Source: Baekduia alba
Lineage (GTDB): Bacteria > Actinomycetota > Thermoleophilia > Solirubrobacterales > Solirubrobacteraceae
DNA: 64,000 nt
NCBI RefSeq assembly: GCF_028416635.1
Contig: NZ_CP114013.1
Location: forward strand, 992,001 to 1,056,000
Direction of reading: 5' to 3'
The notes beneath the pieces are model-generated. The model did no database searches. It was not told the origin of the DNA and worked only from the letters and a program-made list of their open reading frames with translations. Shown here one piece after another: positions 7,167-15,427 of the stretch; positions within the stretch are counted from its first letter, which is position 1, and every line of letters starts with the position of its first letter. The position numbers were made by a program, and so were the translations under genes.

Positions 7167-7630
7167 GCCGGCCACCCCATGACAGCGCCGGACCCCTTGG
7201 CAGCGTCGCCCAGGAGATCCGCCTCGCGCCCGACCAGCTCGCCGACCTCTTCGCGGGCGGCTTGACGGTGCTCGCTCCTGGCGGTGTGGCAATCCGGTTG
7301 GTGCCGGACTACTCGTCGGCGCCCGTCACGGGTCGCTGTCTCGTTGATGCCGCGACGGTCGCTCAAGAGATCGGGATGTCGGCACCGTGGGTGCGCGAGC
7401 ACGCCGAGATCCTCGGCGGTCAGCGCATGGGCGACGGGCCGCGGCCGCGGCTGCGGTTCGACCTCGAGCGTGCCCGCGCGGCGTGGGCCTCTCGCTCTGT
7501 GAGCGAGCGGCCGCTGGCGACAGATCCGACTCCACGGGCGGCATCGCGCCGCCGTCGATCGACCACTTCGGGCAGCGACGTCGAGTTGCTGCCCGTCCGA
7601 GGCCAACTAGGAGGCCGCCATGCCGCATGA
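7163..7630 (+). CDS. Helix-turn-helix phage/element protein
   Basis: 155 aa, with ATGA overlap to the ATPase gene. After a beta/alpha N-terminus (LAPDQLADLFAGGLTVLAPG) comes a MerR/HTH_17-like unit at about 55-105: VDAATVAQEIGMSAPWVREH, then PRLRFDLERARAAW. The C-terminal third is Arg/Ser-rich and overlaps the start of the TerS-like gene by 11 bp. It is probably a DNA-binding protein made with the replication block. It could equally be a terminase-associated DNA binder, given the neighbour. Confidence 0.6.
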   Translation: MSRPPHDSAGPLGSVAQEIRLAPDQLADLFAGGLTVLAPGGVAIRLVPDYSSAPVTGRCLVDAATVAQEIGMSAPWVREHAEILGGQRMGDGPRPRLRFDLERARAAWASRSVSERPLATDPTPRAASRRRRSTTSGSDVELLPVRGQLGGRHAA

Positions 7631-8255
7631 CTCTGCCGTCTGCGGAGCGAAGACCACGGCCGGCACCGGGTGCCGGCGACCAGCCGGATGGGGCACGGGA
7701 CATCCGGGCTACTCACGGTGCAAGCTCCACGGCGGCGCATCGCCGCAGGCCGAGATGAGCGGCGCCCTCGCAGTCGCCCGCGTCGAGGCGACCGCGATGG
7801 GCATTCCGCTCGAGATCGAGCCCCACGAGGCGATCCTGCAGTGCATCCGGATCGCCGCTGGCGAGGTTCGCTACTGCAGCGATCGGATCGCGGAGCTTTA
7901 TCTCGACGACGCCGTCGGCCCGATCGTCAGCCGAAAGAGGCGGCCGCTATCGCATGGCAAGGACGGCGAGTCGGCGACCGAAACCGTCGAGGAGGTCACC
8001 TCCGGACCGCCCGAGCTGCACGTCTGGGTCCGAGCGCGGCAGGTGGCGATGGACCGCCTCGTGAACTTCTCGAAGATCGCGCTGGCCGCGGGTGTCGAGG
8101 AACGGCGCGTGACGGTCGCCGAGCGTCACGGCCAGGCCATGGCCGAGCTGATCCGTGGCGTGCTCGGTGACCTCGGTGTGCCGCTCGACGAGCCTCGCAC
8201 CCGCGAGGTCGTCACGCGGCGCCTGATGCTGATCGATGGAGGGGGTGCGGCATGA
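7620..8255 (+). CDS. Small terminase subunit-like protein (HGG motif)
   Basis: 211 aa with a perfect AGGAGG 8 nt before ATG. The N-terminal CGAKTTAGTGCRRPAGWGTG followed by HPGYSRCKLHGG (about 8-39) is the Cys/HGG signature of many actinobacteriophage small terminases and associated packaging proteins. The remainder is helical (EPHEAILQCIRIAAGEVRY, ARQVAMDRLVNFSKIALAAG), ending in an oligomerisation-like helix. TerS recognises packaging sites. No large subunit is encoded anywhere in the element, which is how phage satellites redirect helper packaging. The alternative is a deleted prophage. Confidence 0.65.
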   Translation: MPHDSAVCGAKTTAGTGCRRPAGWGTGHPGYSRCKLHGGASPQAEMSGALAVARVEATAMGIPLEIEPHEAILQCIRIAAGEVRYCSDRIAELYLDDAVGPIVSRKRRPLSHGKDGESATETVEEVTSGPPELHVWVRARQVAMDRLVNFSKIALAAGVEERRVTVAERHGQAMAELIRGVLGDLGVPLDEPRTREVVTRRLMLIDGGGAA

Positions 8256-8455
8256 CCGACGACGACCTCGCACGGCTCGACGAGCGGCTCGGCGACCTCA
8301 CCGGGCTCGCGGCCCTGTTGTTCACGTCGGACGAGCGGCGCCGGATCGGTGCGCTCGTGCGCGAGGAACTCGGACTCGACCGGGCCGACCACGGCCGGGA
8401 ACCACGCGATGCGGAGACGGCCGACGCGCCCCAACCCGAAGGACAAGCCAAATGA
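8252..8455 (+). CDS. Hypothetical 67-aa phage protein
   Basis: ATGA overlap with the TerS-like gene. Acidic and helical: MTDDDLARLDERLGDLTGLA, then LLFTSDERRRIGALVREELG. No family is recognised. The tight coupling suggests it is made together with the packaging protein. It may be a small head-gene or a linker from a deleted morphogenesis cluster. Confidence 0.6.
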   Translation: MTDDDLARLDERLGDLTGLAALLFTSDERRRIGALVREELGLDRADHGREPRDAETADAPQPEGQAK

Positions 8456-8481
8456 CCAACACCACCGACAAGGAGAACCAC

Positions 8482-8703
8482 ATGGACTTGCAGGAAACGA
8501 GCGACGATCGAGTGCTCGACCTCAGCGAACGAGACGCGCTCGCCGCGGAGTTCCTGCAGGTTGGCGTCGCGGATCTGGGCCGGTTGCTCGTCGAGGTGGG
8601 CGCCCACTCGCTGGACAAGGTCACGGTCGCGCAGGCGGTGCGTCTCCGCGCGCTCGCGCCGACGGCTGCCGCCGAGCACCGCGCCGTCGGCGGCGTCGCG
8701 TGA
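8482..8703 (+). CDS. Hypothetical 73-aa acidic protein
   Basis: I chose ATG 8482 because AAGGAG lies 6 nt before it. An in-frame ATG at 8452 overlaps the previous stop (ATGA) and would add 10 residues. The protein (MDLQETSDDRVLDLSERDAL followed by AAEFLQVGVADLGRLLVEVG) is two or three amphipathic helices. No family is recognised. Its stop forms a GTGA overlap with the next gene. Confidence 0.55.
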   Translation: MDLQETSDDRVLDLSERDALAAEFLQVGVADLGRLLVEVGAHSLDKVTVAQAVRLRALAPTAAAEHRAVGGVA

Positions 8704-9434
8704 CCGAGATCGAGACACGTCAGGGCCGTCGCAGCAGCGGCGAGATCCTCGCGCACCTGATCGGGCTGATCCAGCCGCAAGGGCGCCGCGGGTGGGTCGA
8801 GCAGTCCGAGCACCCTTGGCTGGAGCCGCTCCGGGAGCGTCACGAAACGGCGGTGCGTGGTCGGGTCGTCGCGTTGATGCAGGTGCCGGCGACGCTCGCC
8901 GCTCTCCAGGACGAGGACGCCGTGTTCGCCGACGGGTACCACGCGTGGTTGCGGGAGCGTCGCCGTGCGCTGGTGGAGGGGCGGGTGATCCCGCCCGGTC
9001 CGCGCGGGCTGACCGACCAGGAGCGTCGGGGCCGGCTGGACGAGGCCTGGTCGACGGTGGCGGAGGCCCACGGGCGGCTGGCGAGTGTGGTCGACGAGGT
9101 CGGGCGCACGCTGCTTGCGCATCTCGACGAGGTCGAGCGGACCTACCTCGCTCAGCATCGGATGGCGGCGTCGTCGGCCTGGAGTCAGACCAACGTGTCG
9201 CGTCAGTGGTTCGTCAGCGCCGTGGATGACGCTCAGAGCGGTGTGCTGGCGCACGCCGTGGCTGAGATCCGCGACTTCGCGACGTCGTGGCGGCCGGACT
9301 TCGCGTCGCCCGAGCGGCAGACGTCCTCTTCGCTCGATGTTCCCGCGTCGGCGATCACCACCACCTTGCCGCCCGGGCGCGCGTACGCCCCCGCGCCCTT
9401 CCAGGGCGTTTATGGGCTCGGAGCGTCCCGGTGA
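8700..9434 (+). CDS. Hypothetical helical phage protein, 244 aa
   Basis: GTG start at 8700 (GTGA overlap). Mostly long amphipathic helices: a start with GEILAHLIGLIQPQG, a central RLDEAWSTVAEAHGRLASVV and LLAHLDEVERTYLAQHRMAA, and a Pro-rich C-terminus with AYAPAPFQGVYGLG. Position between a TerS-like and a scaffold-like gene suggests a head-assembly or portal-adjacent role, but the length and lack of motifs argue against a portal itself. I do not recognise the family. Confidence 0.55.
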   Translation: MTEIETRQGRRSSGEILAHLIGLIQPQGRRGWVEQSEHPWLEPLRERHETAVRGRVVALMQVPATLAALQDEDAVFADGYHAWLRERRRALVEGRVIPPGPRGLTDQERRGRLDEAWSTVAEAHGRLASVVDEVGRTLLAHLDEVERTYLAQHRMAASSAWSQTNVSRQWFVSAVDDAQSGVLAHAVAEIRDFATSWRPDFASPERQTSSSLDVPASAITTTLPPGRAYAPAPFQGVYGLGASR

Positions 9435-9466
9435 CCAAGATCATCAACAACAGAAGGAGCAACAAC

Positions 9467-9973
9467 GTGCCGTCCTCAACTACTCGGCGCCGAATCGAGG
9501 TGTTCACCGGCCCAAACGGCGAGCCGGCGCCACGCCCGGTGACGGTCGTGACCGCCTCAGCGGCCGACTTGGCGCCGCGACTCGGTCTTCCCGCGACGGC
9601 ATCGACAGGCGATGTCGTCGCAGCCCTTAGCTCCACCCACGCAAGTTCTACAACTACGAAGGAGAACGACGTGCCCACCCCCATCACCACAACCGGCTGG
9701 TTCCCGCAGCTCGACGAAGCATCGGCTGCGATCGACGGTGCCGAAGCCGCACGGCGTGACCGGATCGTCGCGGCCGCGGCCGACGCTGGCAAGATCACGG
9801 CGACCGACACGGGCCGCACGAGCTGGCGTGAGGCGTTCGACGAGGACCCCGCCGGCACCGAGCGGCTGCTGACGGCCTCCGCCAGCAACGGCGGCCTCGC
9901 GGCGGCGAAATTCGCGCCCACGGGCCAACCGACGAGCACCGGCCTGTTCCCGCATCTGGACGAGGTGGCGTGA
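9467..9973 (+). CDS. Scaffold-like protein resembling the C-terminus of Mu gpI protease/scaffold
   Basis: I chose GTG 9467 (AAGGAG 7 nt upstream); an earlier in-frame GTG (9431) overlaps the previous stop. The central segment DLAPRLGLPATASTGDVVAA and the later RIVAAAADAGKITATDTGRT, then WREAFDEDPAGTERLL, follow the pattern of the scaffold end of Mu-type head proteases. No protease domain is present. A second AAGGAG plus GTG occurs in frame at 9671 and would give a 100-residue inner product, reminiscent of nested protease/scaffold genes. The assignment is inferred from pattern only. Confidence 0.5.
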   Translation: MPSSTTRRRIEVFTGPNGEPAPRPVTVVTASAADLAPRLGLPATASTGDVVAALSSTHASSTTTKENDVPTPITTTGWFPQLDEASAAIDGAEAARRDRIVAAAADAGKITATDTGRTSWREAFDEDPAGTERLLTASASNGGLAAAKFAPTGQPTSTGLFPHLDEVA

Positions 9974-10683
9974 TGACCGTGTATGCGACCGGATCATCGC
10001 CGCGCGCGTCGGGTCCCCTCGACTACGACTGGCTGGCCAGCGACGTCCGCGCGTTCGAGAGCGGCGGTCCGACGGACCCCAACCGGGTGCCGGTTGACCT
10101 CAGCGGCGAGCACGACCGCGCGGTGGGCGCCTACAACCGGGCGCGAACGACGCTTCAGCGCGCGATCGACGCTCGCCGGTCTATCCCGAGCGCCCCGCCG
10201 GTCGCGCCCGGCATGCCCTACCTCAGTGACGAGGCTTACGAGCGTGCGCAGAAGACGCTCGCCGAGGAACGTGCTCGTGGCGACCAGCGGATCGCCGACG
10301 CGGAGACCAACGTGGTGTCTGCGGCCGTCGCGCTTGCGGGCGTGATCGACCGCGTGGCCGAGGCGTTTGCCGACAAGGTGCTCGCCGATGACCGCAACAC
10401 CTACAAGTTGCACAGCAGCCGGCTGCGGGACGAGGCCGAGCGCCTGCGTCCGTCGGCGCCGGCAGGCCCTGATGATCTGCTCGGCGAGCGCGGTTGGAAG
10501 GCGCTGCGCGACCAGGGGGCGCGGGCCGGGATCGCCGATGAGCGGACCCTGCTGATGAAGGTCGACGTCGGGCACCCCGGCGAGCTTCGCGTCCGCCACG
10601 AGGCGATCCTGCGCGACCACATCGACGAGATCGCCCAGATGGCACGGCGCGGCATGGCCGACCCGATCGGACAGCGTCGATGA
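9970..10683 (+). CDS. Hypothetical coiled-coil phage protein, 237 aa
   Basis: ATGA-type overlap with the scaffold-like gene. Contains a long helical stretch (about 50-130: EHDRAVGAYNRARTTLQRAI, YERAQKTLAEERARGDQRIA) and a C-terminal LRVRHEAILRDHIDEIAQMA segment. No enzyme motif is seen. In size and place it would suit a head-tail or minor structural protein left over from a larger cluster. Stop/start overlap (ATGA at 10680) couples it to the next gene. Confidence 0.55.
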   Translation: MMTVYATGSSPRASGPLDYDWLASDVRAFESGGPTDPNRVPVDLSGEHDRAVGAYNRARTTLQRAIDARRSIPSAPPVAPGMPYLSDEAYERAQKTLAEERARGDQRIADAETNVVSAAVALAGVIDRVAEAFADKVLADDRNTYKLHSSRLRDEAERLRPSAPAGPDDLLGERGWKALRDQGARAGIADERTLLMKVDVGHPGELRVRHEAILRDHIDEIAQMARRGMADPIGQRR

Positions 10684-11015
10684 GCGCCCCCGCGCCGTTG
10701 TCCCGCGACTGGATTCCACGCACAGAAGTGCCGTGGCTGGAGCAGCTTCGGATGTGGCATGTCGGTCAGGTCGGCGCGCACCAGCGCGCGCGCCAGGCCG
10801 TCACCGACAGCAGCGGCAACTACGGCGACCTCGTCGAGGACGAGCGCCTCACCGCCGCCGAGCTCGCGCGGATCATCGGCGAGGTGGCACGCCTCGTCGG
10901 CGACCGCGCCAGCGATCCCGCGGCCGGGCAGGTCGACGTCAGCGACATCACTGTCGCGGCCGCCCGGCGGTGGCTGCGCGTCGACGACTGTGACGTCGAG
11001 GCGGTGGCGGCGTGA
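10680..11015 (+). CDS. Hypothetical 111-aa phage protein
   Basis: Starts in an ATGA overlap. It reads MSAPAPLSRDWIPRTEVPWL, then a helical body with LTAAELARIIGEVARLVGDR and a C-terminal VSDITVAAARRWLRVDDCDV. It is the last rightward gene before a 409-bp interruption (leftward gene 11021-11224 and 200 bp with no gene I can call), after which tail genes begin. If the element is a deleted prophage, the missing capsid-to-tape-measure block would have stood near here. Confidence 0.55.
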   Translation: MSAPAPLSRDWIPRTEVPWLEQLRMWHVGQVGAHQRARQAVTDSSGNYGDLVEDERLTAAELARIIGEVARLVGDRASDPAAGQVDVSDITVAAARRWLRVDDCDVEAVAA

Positions 11016-11020
11016 GGTGC

Positions 11021-11224
11021 TCAGTCGTGGTAGAGCGACGTGACGTCGCTCAGTTGCAGCCGCTCGGCGTCGGCGCGCACCTCGAGGATCTGGTCGCAGC
11101 CGGTCACGCGCAGGTGAACGGCGCGGCCGCCATCGACGGCGGCAATCGACTCCACCTTCTTCCCGAGAAGGAAGCTGGCGAGCTCGTCCTGGACCTGGTT
11201 CTGCCGCAGCTGTTCGGTCGTCAT
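11021..11224 (-). CDS. Hypothetical 67-aa protein, opposite to the structural genes
   Basis: The ATG at 11224 gives MTTEQLRQNQVQDELASFLL followed by a beta-rich part (VESIAAVDGGRAVHLRVTGC) and DVTSLYHD. A helix followed by three strands suggests a small single-domain protein. No family is recognised. It is the only leftward gene within the structural region and marks the boundary between head-like and tail genes. 11225-11424 upstream of it shows no convincing gene. Confidence 0.5.
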   Translation of the reverse strand: MTTEQLRQNQVQDELASFLLGKKVESIAAVDGGRAVHLRVTGCDQILEVRADAERLQLSDVTSLYHD

Positions 11225-11424
11225 GACTGCACCGTGCACCTCGGGTCGGACGGCGCCGGAGCCGCGGTCGCTCGCGTCGCACGCAGGCGTTCGATCGCAC
11301 CGGCGGCTAGCCACAGAGCGGCTCGCCGTCACCTGCCATGCTCGGCAGACGCCGGGCGGTGCCCGCTCGGTGGCCGTTCAACGCCTGCCGCGCTGATCCT
11401 CATCGACGACATGGCGGGTCGCTG

Positions 11425-12678
11425 ATGGCCTACCGGCTCAACGGCACCGACCCGTTCCTGCGCGCCTCTGTCGGTGCCTTCAACGGCTACAACGTGCGCG
11501 GGGCTCCGGCCAGCGCCTTTGCGCTGGTCAAGCGCAACGCGACCGGCGGATCGACGGCGTGGCATGGCGTCTACACGATGGACCAGGGCAACACGTCGAT
11601 CGCCCACGACTGGCTCGAGTTCGACCCGACCGACCACCTCAGCGGCTACCTGGGCAACGGGGCCGGGTACGCGACGGCCGCGACGTTCGCCGACACCTCG
11701 AACTGGATGATCGTCGGGTTCACCTGGGACGGCACAGCGAGCGGCTGGACGTGGTGGTGGAAGACGGGGGCGGGCGCATGGCAGTCCGAGTCCGAGACGC
11801 TGTCTGCCGTCTTCACCCTCAACGCGGGCGCAGGGTTCCGGCACATTGTCGGCAACGAGCCGGGCCTCGGTGACGACGCGAACTTCGACATCGTCTGCGT
11901 CGGAGCGATCAAGTCGCAGCTCACCGGCGCCACCGTCCAGACGTTGAGCCTGACGAGCATCGCGTCGTGGGACGCGGTGTTCACCGGCCCTAACGCGTGG
12001 CTGTTGGGGTTCGATGCGATTGGCTCGCGCAGCGACCGCACAGGCAACGGAGGCGACGAGCTCGCGCGCTCGGCGGGCATCACGGTGGTCGCTGATCCAG
12101 CCGGCTTCGCGTGGGGTGCCCAGGGCGGGCCAAGTGCGACCACCGTCCGGTTGTCATCGGTGGTCGCGGGCCGCAAGACCGCACAGGCGGCCGCAGCCGC
12201 GACCGTCCGGTTCGCCACCACGGCGGCCGGCTCGGCGTCGCCGCACGGTGGACCATCCAGCTCCTCGTTGAAGCTCGCCGCCGCCGCGACCGGACGCAAG
12301 TCCACCGGAGCGAACGCCGCGGCGGCGGTGCACCTCTCCCCAGCGCATGCTGGCCGCAAGACCGCTTCCGGCGCCGCAGCTGCCGTCGTTCGGTTCTCGG
12401 TCCAGGCCATAGGAACGGGCGCCGCGCCGCGCCTCGGCCCCAGCGCAGCCACCGTGCGGTTCCTCAGCAGCGCGACCGGGCGCAAGAACGGCCGCAACTC
12501 GGGCGCGGTCACCCTCGTCCTGGCGGCCGCTGCGACCGGCCACGAGACCGCCGTTGGTAGCAGCGCGGCCAGTGTGCGCTTCAACGGAACCCGCGGGCAC
12601 GCCGGCCGCTGGCCGGTCATCACAGGGCGGCCGGGCACCGGTCGCATCGCACATACAAGCATGGGGAGGATCGCATGA
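11425..12678 (+). CDS. Tail adhesin: lectin-like N-terminus plus Ala/Gly repeats
   Basis: 417 aa from ATG 11425. Residues 1-220 have the beta-sandwich pattern of LamG/concanavalin-type domains (TAWHGVYTMDQGNTSIAHDW, WMIVGFTWDGTASGWTWWWK, SDRTGNGGDELARSAGI). From about 235 to 395 runs a degenerate repeat of ~22-28 residues built on A-A-T-V-R-F-x-x-x-A-x-G-R-K, at least six copies. It probably binds the host surface as a fibre or tail-tip protein. It is coupled by overlap to the next gene. Repeat number is a likely site of variation. Confidence 0.65.
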   Translation: MAYRLNGTDPFLRASVGAFNGYNVRGAPASAFALVKRNATGGSTAWHGVYTMDQGNTSIAHDWLEFDPTDHLSGYLGNGAGYATAATFADTSNWMIVGFTWDGTASGWTWWWKTGAGAWQSESETLSAVFTLNAGAGFRHIVGNEPGLGDDANFDIVCVGAIKSQLTGATVQTLSLTSIASWDAVFTGPNAWLLGFDAIGSRSDRTGNGGDELARSAGITVVADPAGFAWGAQGGPSATTVRLSSVVAGRKTAQAAAAATVRFATTAAGSASPHGGPSSSSLKLAAAATGRKSTGANAAAAVHLSPAHAGRKTASGAAAAVVRFSVQAIGTGAAPRLGPSAATVRFLSSATGRKNGRNSGAVTLVLAAAATGHETAVGSSAASVRFNGTRGHAGRWPVITGRPGTGRIAHTSMGRIA

Positions 12679-13019
12679 CCGTCGTGTCGTGGCGAGGTCA
12701 GACGGCCGTCGTCGACGATGGCGAACAGCTCGTCGAGGTCGACTGCAGCGGACTCGCGCGTGCCGTCGACCCGGTGCAGCTGCAGGGCTGCGTCGACCGG
12801 GTGACGTTTCCGTCAGACGGCTCGGTGTGGGTGTTCGTCGAGGACGCCGGCCGGACCATGATGGGCACCGGCTTCAACGAGCTGCCGCCGGGGCGCGTCG
12901 CGGTCGAGGTCGGCGGGGTGGTCCTGGGCTTGGGGATGGTGCAGTTCCAGGCCGACGCGGGGCCGGACGCGAAGATCATCATGGTCTTCGAGCCGACCGG
13001 TGACGGGCGGTGTAGCTGA
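12675..13019 (+). CDS. Small beta-rich tail/baseplate-associated protein
   Basis: 114 aa, with ATGA overlap to the adhesin. Strand-rich sequence: TVVSWRGQTAVVDDGEQLVE, VTFPSDGSVWVFVEDAGRTM, VAVEVGGVVLGLGMVQFQAD, and a final KIIMVFEPTG. No family is recognised. Its position between adhesin and gpI-like protein indicates a tail-tip or baseplate accessory. The last stop overlaps the next ATG. Confidence 0.55.
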   Translation: MTVVSWRGQTAVVDDGEQLVEVDCSGLARAVDPVQLQGCVDRVTFPSDGSVWVFVEDAGRTMMGTGFNELPPGRVAVEVGGVVLGLGMVQFQADAGPDAKIIMVFEPTGDGRCS

Positions 13020-13618
13020 TGCCCGTCCCGAGCATGGGTGCGGTCGCGGCCGAGATCTACCAGCAGCTTCGTCCGCTCGCCCGCGACGACGAGGCCTACG
13101 GGTGGCCGCTGGCCCACTACGTCGCCGCCAAGTACAAGCCGTTGGAAGAGGTCGCGTCGTGGGTGCGCGACTCCGACGACGGCCCCGGCTACAGCGTCCT
13201 GCTCGACATCGACCGCTGCCCCGCAGTTGCGCTGCCGTGGCTGGCGCAGTTCAAGGGCGTGGTCATCCCCGCGGGACTCGCCGAGGCCGAGCAGCGCGCA
13301 TGGATTCGCTCGGCCGAGGGTCAGCACCGCGGCAGCGTGGACGCGCTCAAGCGGGCGGGCGCCCGCCACCTCACGGGCACCAAAAGCGTCCGGGTCCTCG
13401 AACGCGTCGGCGGCAACGCCTACAACCTGACAGCCGTCACCCGAACGAGCGAGACACCCGACCCCATCGCCACGAAGGCCGACCTGATGTCGGCCAAGCG
13501 CATTGGGATCGTCCTGACCCACGTCGTAACCGACGAGGCGATCGTCGACGAAGCGACCCGCACGTTCAACGCGATCACCGCCGCCATCGACTCCATGACC
13601 CTTCCGAACGTCACCTAG
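13019..13618 (+). CDS. P2 gpI-like tail/baseplate protein
   Basis: 199 aa. The stretch LDIDRCPAVALPWLAQFKGV followed by RAWIRSAEGQHRGSVDALKR (about 65-115) matches the pattern of Tail_P2_I proteins: Cys-Pro, LPWLA, then a helix with R-x-x-I-R-x-A-x-x-x-H. In contractile and related tails these proteins join baseplate to fibre, which fits the collar-fibre gene directly downstream. Start overlaps the previous stop (TGATG). It ends just before a good ribosome site (TAGGAG) for the fibre. Confidence 0.65.
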   Translation: MPVPSMGAVAAEIYQQLRPLARDDEAYGWPLAHYVAAKYKPLEEVASWVRDSDDGPGYSVLLDIDRCPAVALPWLAQFKGVVIPAGLAEAEQRAWIRSAEGQHRGSVDALKRAGARHLTGTKSVRVLERVGGNAYNLTAVTRTSETPDPIATKADLMSAKRIGIVLTHVVTDEAIVDEATRTFNAITAAIDSMTLPNVT

Positions 13619-13627
13619 GAGAACACC

Positions 13628-14425
13628 ATGCCTGGAACCCCTTCCGCGAAGTGGAGCCTGCCGACGATGGCAGGCACCGACATCGCCAACACCATCGACG
13701 AGTACACGGTCGCGCTAACTGGCGCGATCGATCCCTTGCTTGCGCCCGTCGATAGCGGTCCGCTCGCCAGCCGTCCGCCCTCGACGGCGCCATCTCCTGG
13801 CAAGCTCGGACGCCACTACTACGCCACCGACCTCGGCGTCACGTTCCTGGACTACGGCACCGGATGGATCGCGCTGAACGAGCCCATCGGCAACGTCACG
13901 TGGTGGGCGGGCGCTGGCGCGCCGAGCGGCGGCACACACGTCGAAGCCAACGGCCAGGCCATCAGCCGCAGCACCTACCCGCTGTACATGAGTCTCATCG
14001 GAACCTTGCACGGCGCCGGGAACGGCTCTACGACCGTCAACGTCCCGGACCTCGTGGGCCGTACGGCCGTTGGTCGCGACCCATCGGCGACGCGTATCCC
14101 TAACAACCCGCGCGCTGTCGGCCAGGGCGGCGGCGAGGAACGCCACCTGTCGACAGCAGCCGAGTCCGGCGTCAACGGCAACGGCAGCACTGGAAACGAC
14201 ACGCCGGACCACACTCACGGCCTTGGCGGCACCGCGCTGCGCGACAGCGCAAGTTTCCAGAACTGGCAGCTTCCCGGTGGCGCGGGTCGTGAGATCGAGC
14301 AGTTCTCCGCGACCGCTGGCGCTTCGACGCGCCACACGCATCCGCTGATCGCTCGCAACGCCGACGCGGCCCACAACAACATGCAGCCCTATCTGGCGCT
14401 GACCCCGATCGTGCGGGTGGCCTGA
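13628..14425 (+). CDS. Phage tail collar fibre
   Basis: 265 aa with TAGGAG before ATG. After an N-terminal attachment region (about 1-85) comes the tail-collar fold: GNVTWWAGAGAPSGGTHVEA, NGQAISRSTYPLYMSLIGTL, then GSTTVNVPDLVGRTAVGRDP, the classic P-D-L-R/V-G-R-x-x-x-G motif (about 140-155). The C-terminus has HTHxH-type metal-binding repeats (DHTHGLGG, RHTHPLI) and ends NMQPYLALTPIVRVA, as in T4-like and prophage fibres. It is the most secure phage structural gene here. Confidence 0.9.
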   Translation: MPGTPSAKWSLPTMAGTDIANTIDEYTVALTGAIDPLLAPVDSGPLASRPPSTAPSPGKLGRHYYATDLGVTFLDYGTGWIALNEPIGNVTWWAGAGAPSGGTHVEANGQAISRSTYPLYMSLIGTLHGAGNGSTTVNVPDLVGRTAVGRDPSATRIPNNPRAVGQGGGEERHLSTAAESGVNGNGSTGNDTPDHTHGLGGTALRDSASFQNWQLPGGAGREIEQFSATAGASTRHTHPLIARNADAAHNNMQPYLALTPIVRVA

Positions 14426-14745
14426 TGCACACGATCACGGCCACGCTGATCCTCGATGACACGGCCGATCCGCCGCGCGCCGCGGTGTCAATCCAGGTCG
14501 ACGGTGAGGTGGTCGCGGCTCACGAGCACGTCTCGCCCGCCGACTCCGTGGCCGCGCTCGACGCGTTTGCCCAGGGCGACGAGGAACTGCGCAGCCGGCT
14601 TCGGCTCACCGTGGCGTCCACCATCAGCCGGCTGCAGGAGATCGTCGAAAAGGGCCACGAGGCTCAGCTCGCGCGTGAGGCCGCGCTCAGCGAGTGGCAG
14701 CTCGTACTCGATGCGGGCGTTCCGGCCGCAGCCCCCGATGCGTGA
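14425..14745 (+). CDS. Fibre-associated small protein, 106 aa
   Basis: Start overlaps the fibre stop (TGATG). N-terminal strands (HTITATLILDDTADPPRAAV, SIQVDGEVVAAHEHV) are followed by long helices (SRLRLTVASTISRLQEIVEK, AREAALSEWQLVLDAG). In placement it resembles fibre-assembly chaperones or Mu gpU-type proteins encoded after a fibre gene, but no motif confirms this. It ends the rightward structural operon; a leftward secreted-protein gene follows. Confidence 0.55.
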   Translation: MHTITATLILDDTADPPRAAVSIQVDGEVVAAHEHVSPADSVAALDAFAQGDEELRSRLRLTVASTISRLQEIVEKGHEAQLAREAALSEWQLVLDAGVPAAAPDA

Positions 14746-14767
14746 GCAGCATCTCGACTCGTGCGGG

Positions 14768-15427
14768 CTACGGCTGGCGCACGGGCGGGCCGCAGTCCAG
14801 CGTGTTGTCTGCGGATGGAGTGGCGGTGTCGATCGTCAGGTCGTACTCGCGATCGAAATGCCCCTTCATGTCGTAGCTGCAGCCATCGGGCGCCTCGGCG
14901 GTCGTGGTGCATCGCCAGACGCCGGGCGACCCGAAGTTGCACTGCGTGTTGTTGGACACACGCACCACCGCGAGCGCGCTCTCGCCGAGATACGTGCGCA
15001 CCCCGTCTCGGAAGATGAGGCGGTACTCCGGGTAGACCGACCCCGGCGCGAGCCAGAGGTCGCCGGTGCCGTAGCGCGATCGGACCCGAAGATGGCTGTA
15101 GTACCGGTGACCGGCACTGTCGTACTCCCAGCGGCTCGCGCTGACGGTCATCGGGACGCGTTCTCGCGGCAGATGGAAGCTCAGCGACATCGCGGTGGCC
15201 GTTGCCGTGGTCGCTCCCCAGTGGCGCCACCTGAGCTTGACGAGATCCACAGAGCCAGCCAGCGAGGCCGTCGGGTCCAAGGTGAGGCACGATGACGGCT
15301 TCTGCTTTGGCACGAGGCCGCGGGCCCCGTTGGACGTTGAGCACGGTAGATACGTGGCCCGGCTCGCCGCCTCCGCTGTCGAACACAGCAGCAGGACGAC
15401 GGCACTCGTGGCGAGCAGCATACGCAT
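14768..15427 (-). CDS. Secreted Cys-rich protein, element cargo
   Basis: 219 aa. Signal peptide of about 1-20 (MRMLLATSAVVLLLCSTAEA). The mature part is strand-rich with six Cys, for example RVSNNTQCNFGSPGVWRCTT and TPSADNTLDCGPPVR. It looks like a beta-sandwich exported protein. No family is recognised. It stands alone and leftward between the fibre operon and the duplicated control module, as is typical for lysogenic-conversion genes. The ~165 bp between it and the duplication show no gene that I trust. Confidence 0.6.
   Translation of the reverse strand: MRMLLATSAVVLLLCSTAEAASRATYLPCSTSNGARGLVPKQKPSSCLTLDPTASLAGSVDLVKLRWRHWGATTATATAMSLSFHLPRERVPMTVSASRWEYDSAGHRYYSHLRVRSRYGTGDLWLAPGSVYPEYRLIFRDGVRTYLGESALAVVRVSNNTQCNFGSPGVWRCTTTAEAPDGCSYDMKGHFDREYDLTIDTATPSADNTLDCGPPVRQP

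Noticed and set aside
9970-11015. Portal or capsid protein in the 237-aa and 111-aa genes
   Set aside because: Both are too short and too helical, without the motifs or length of those families.
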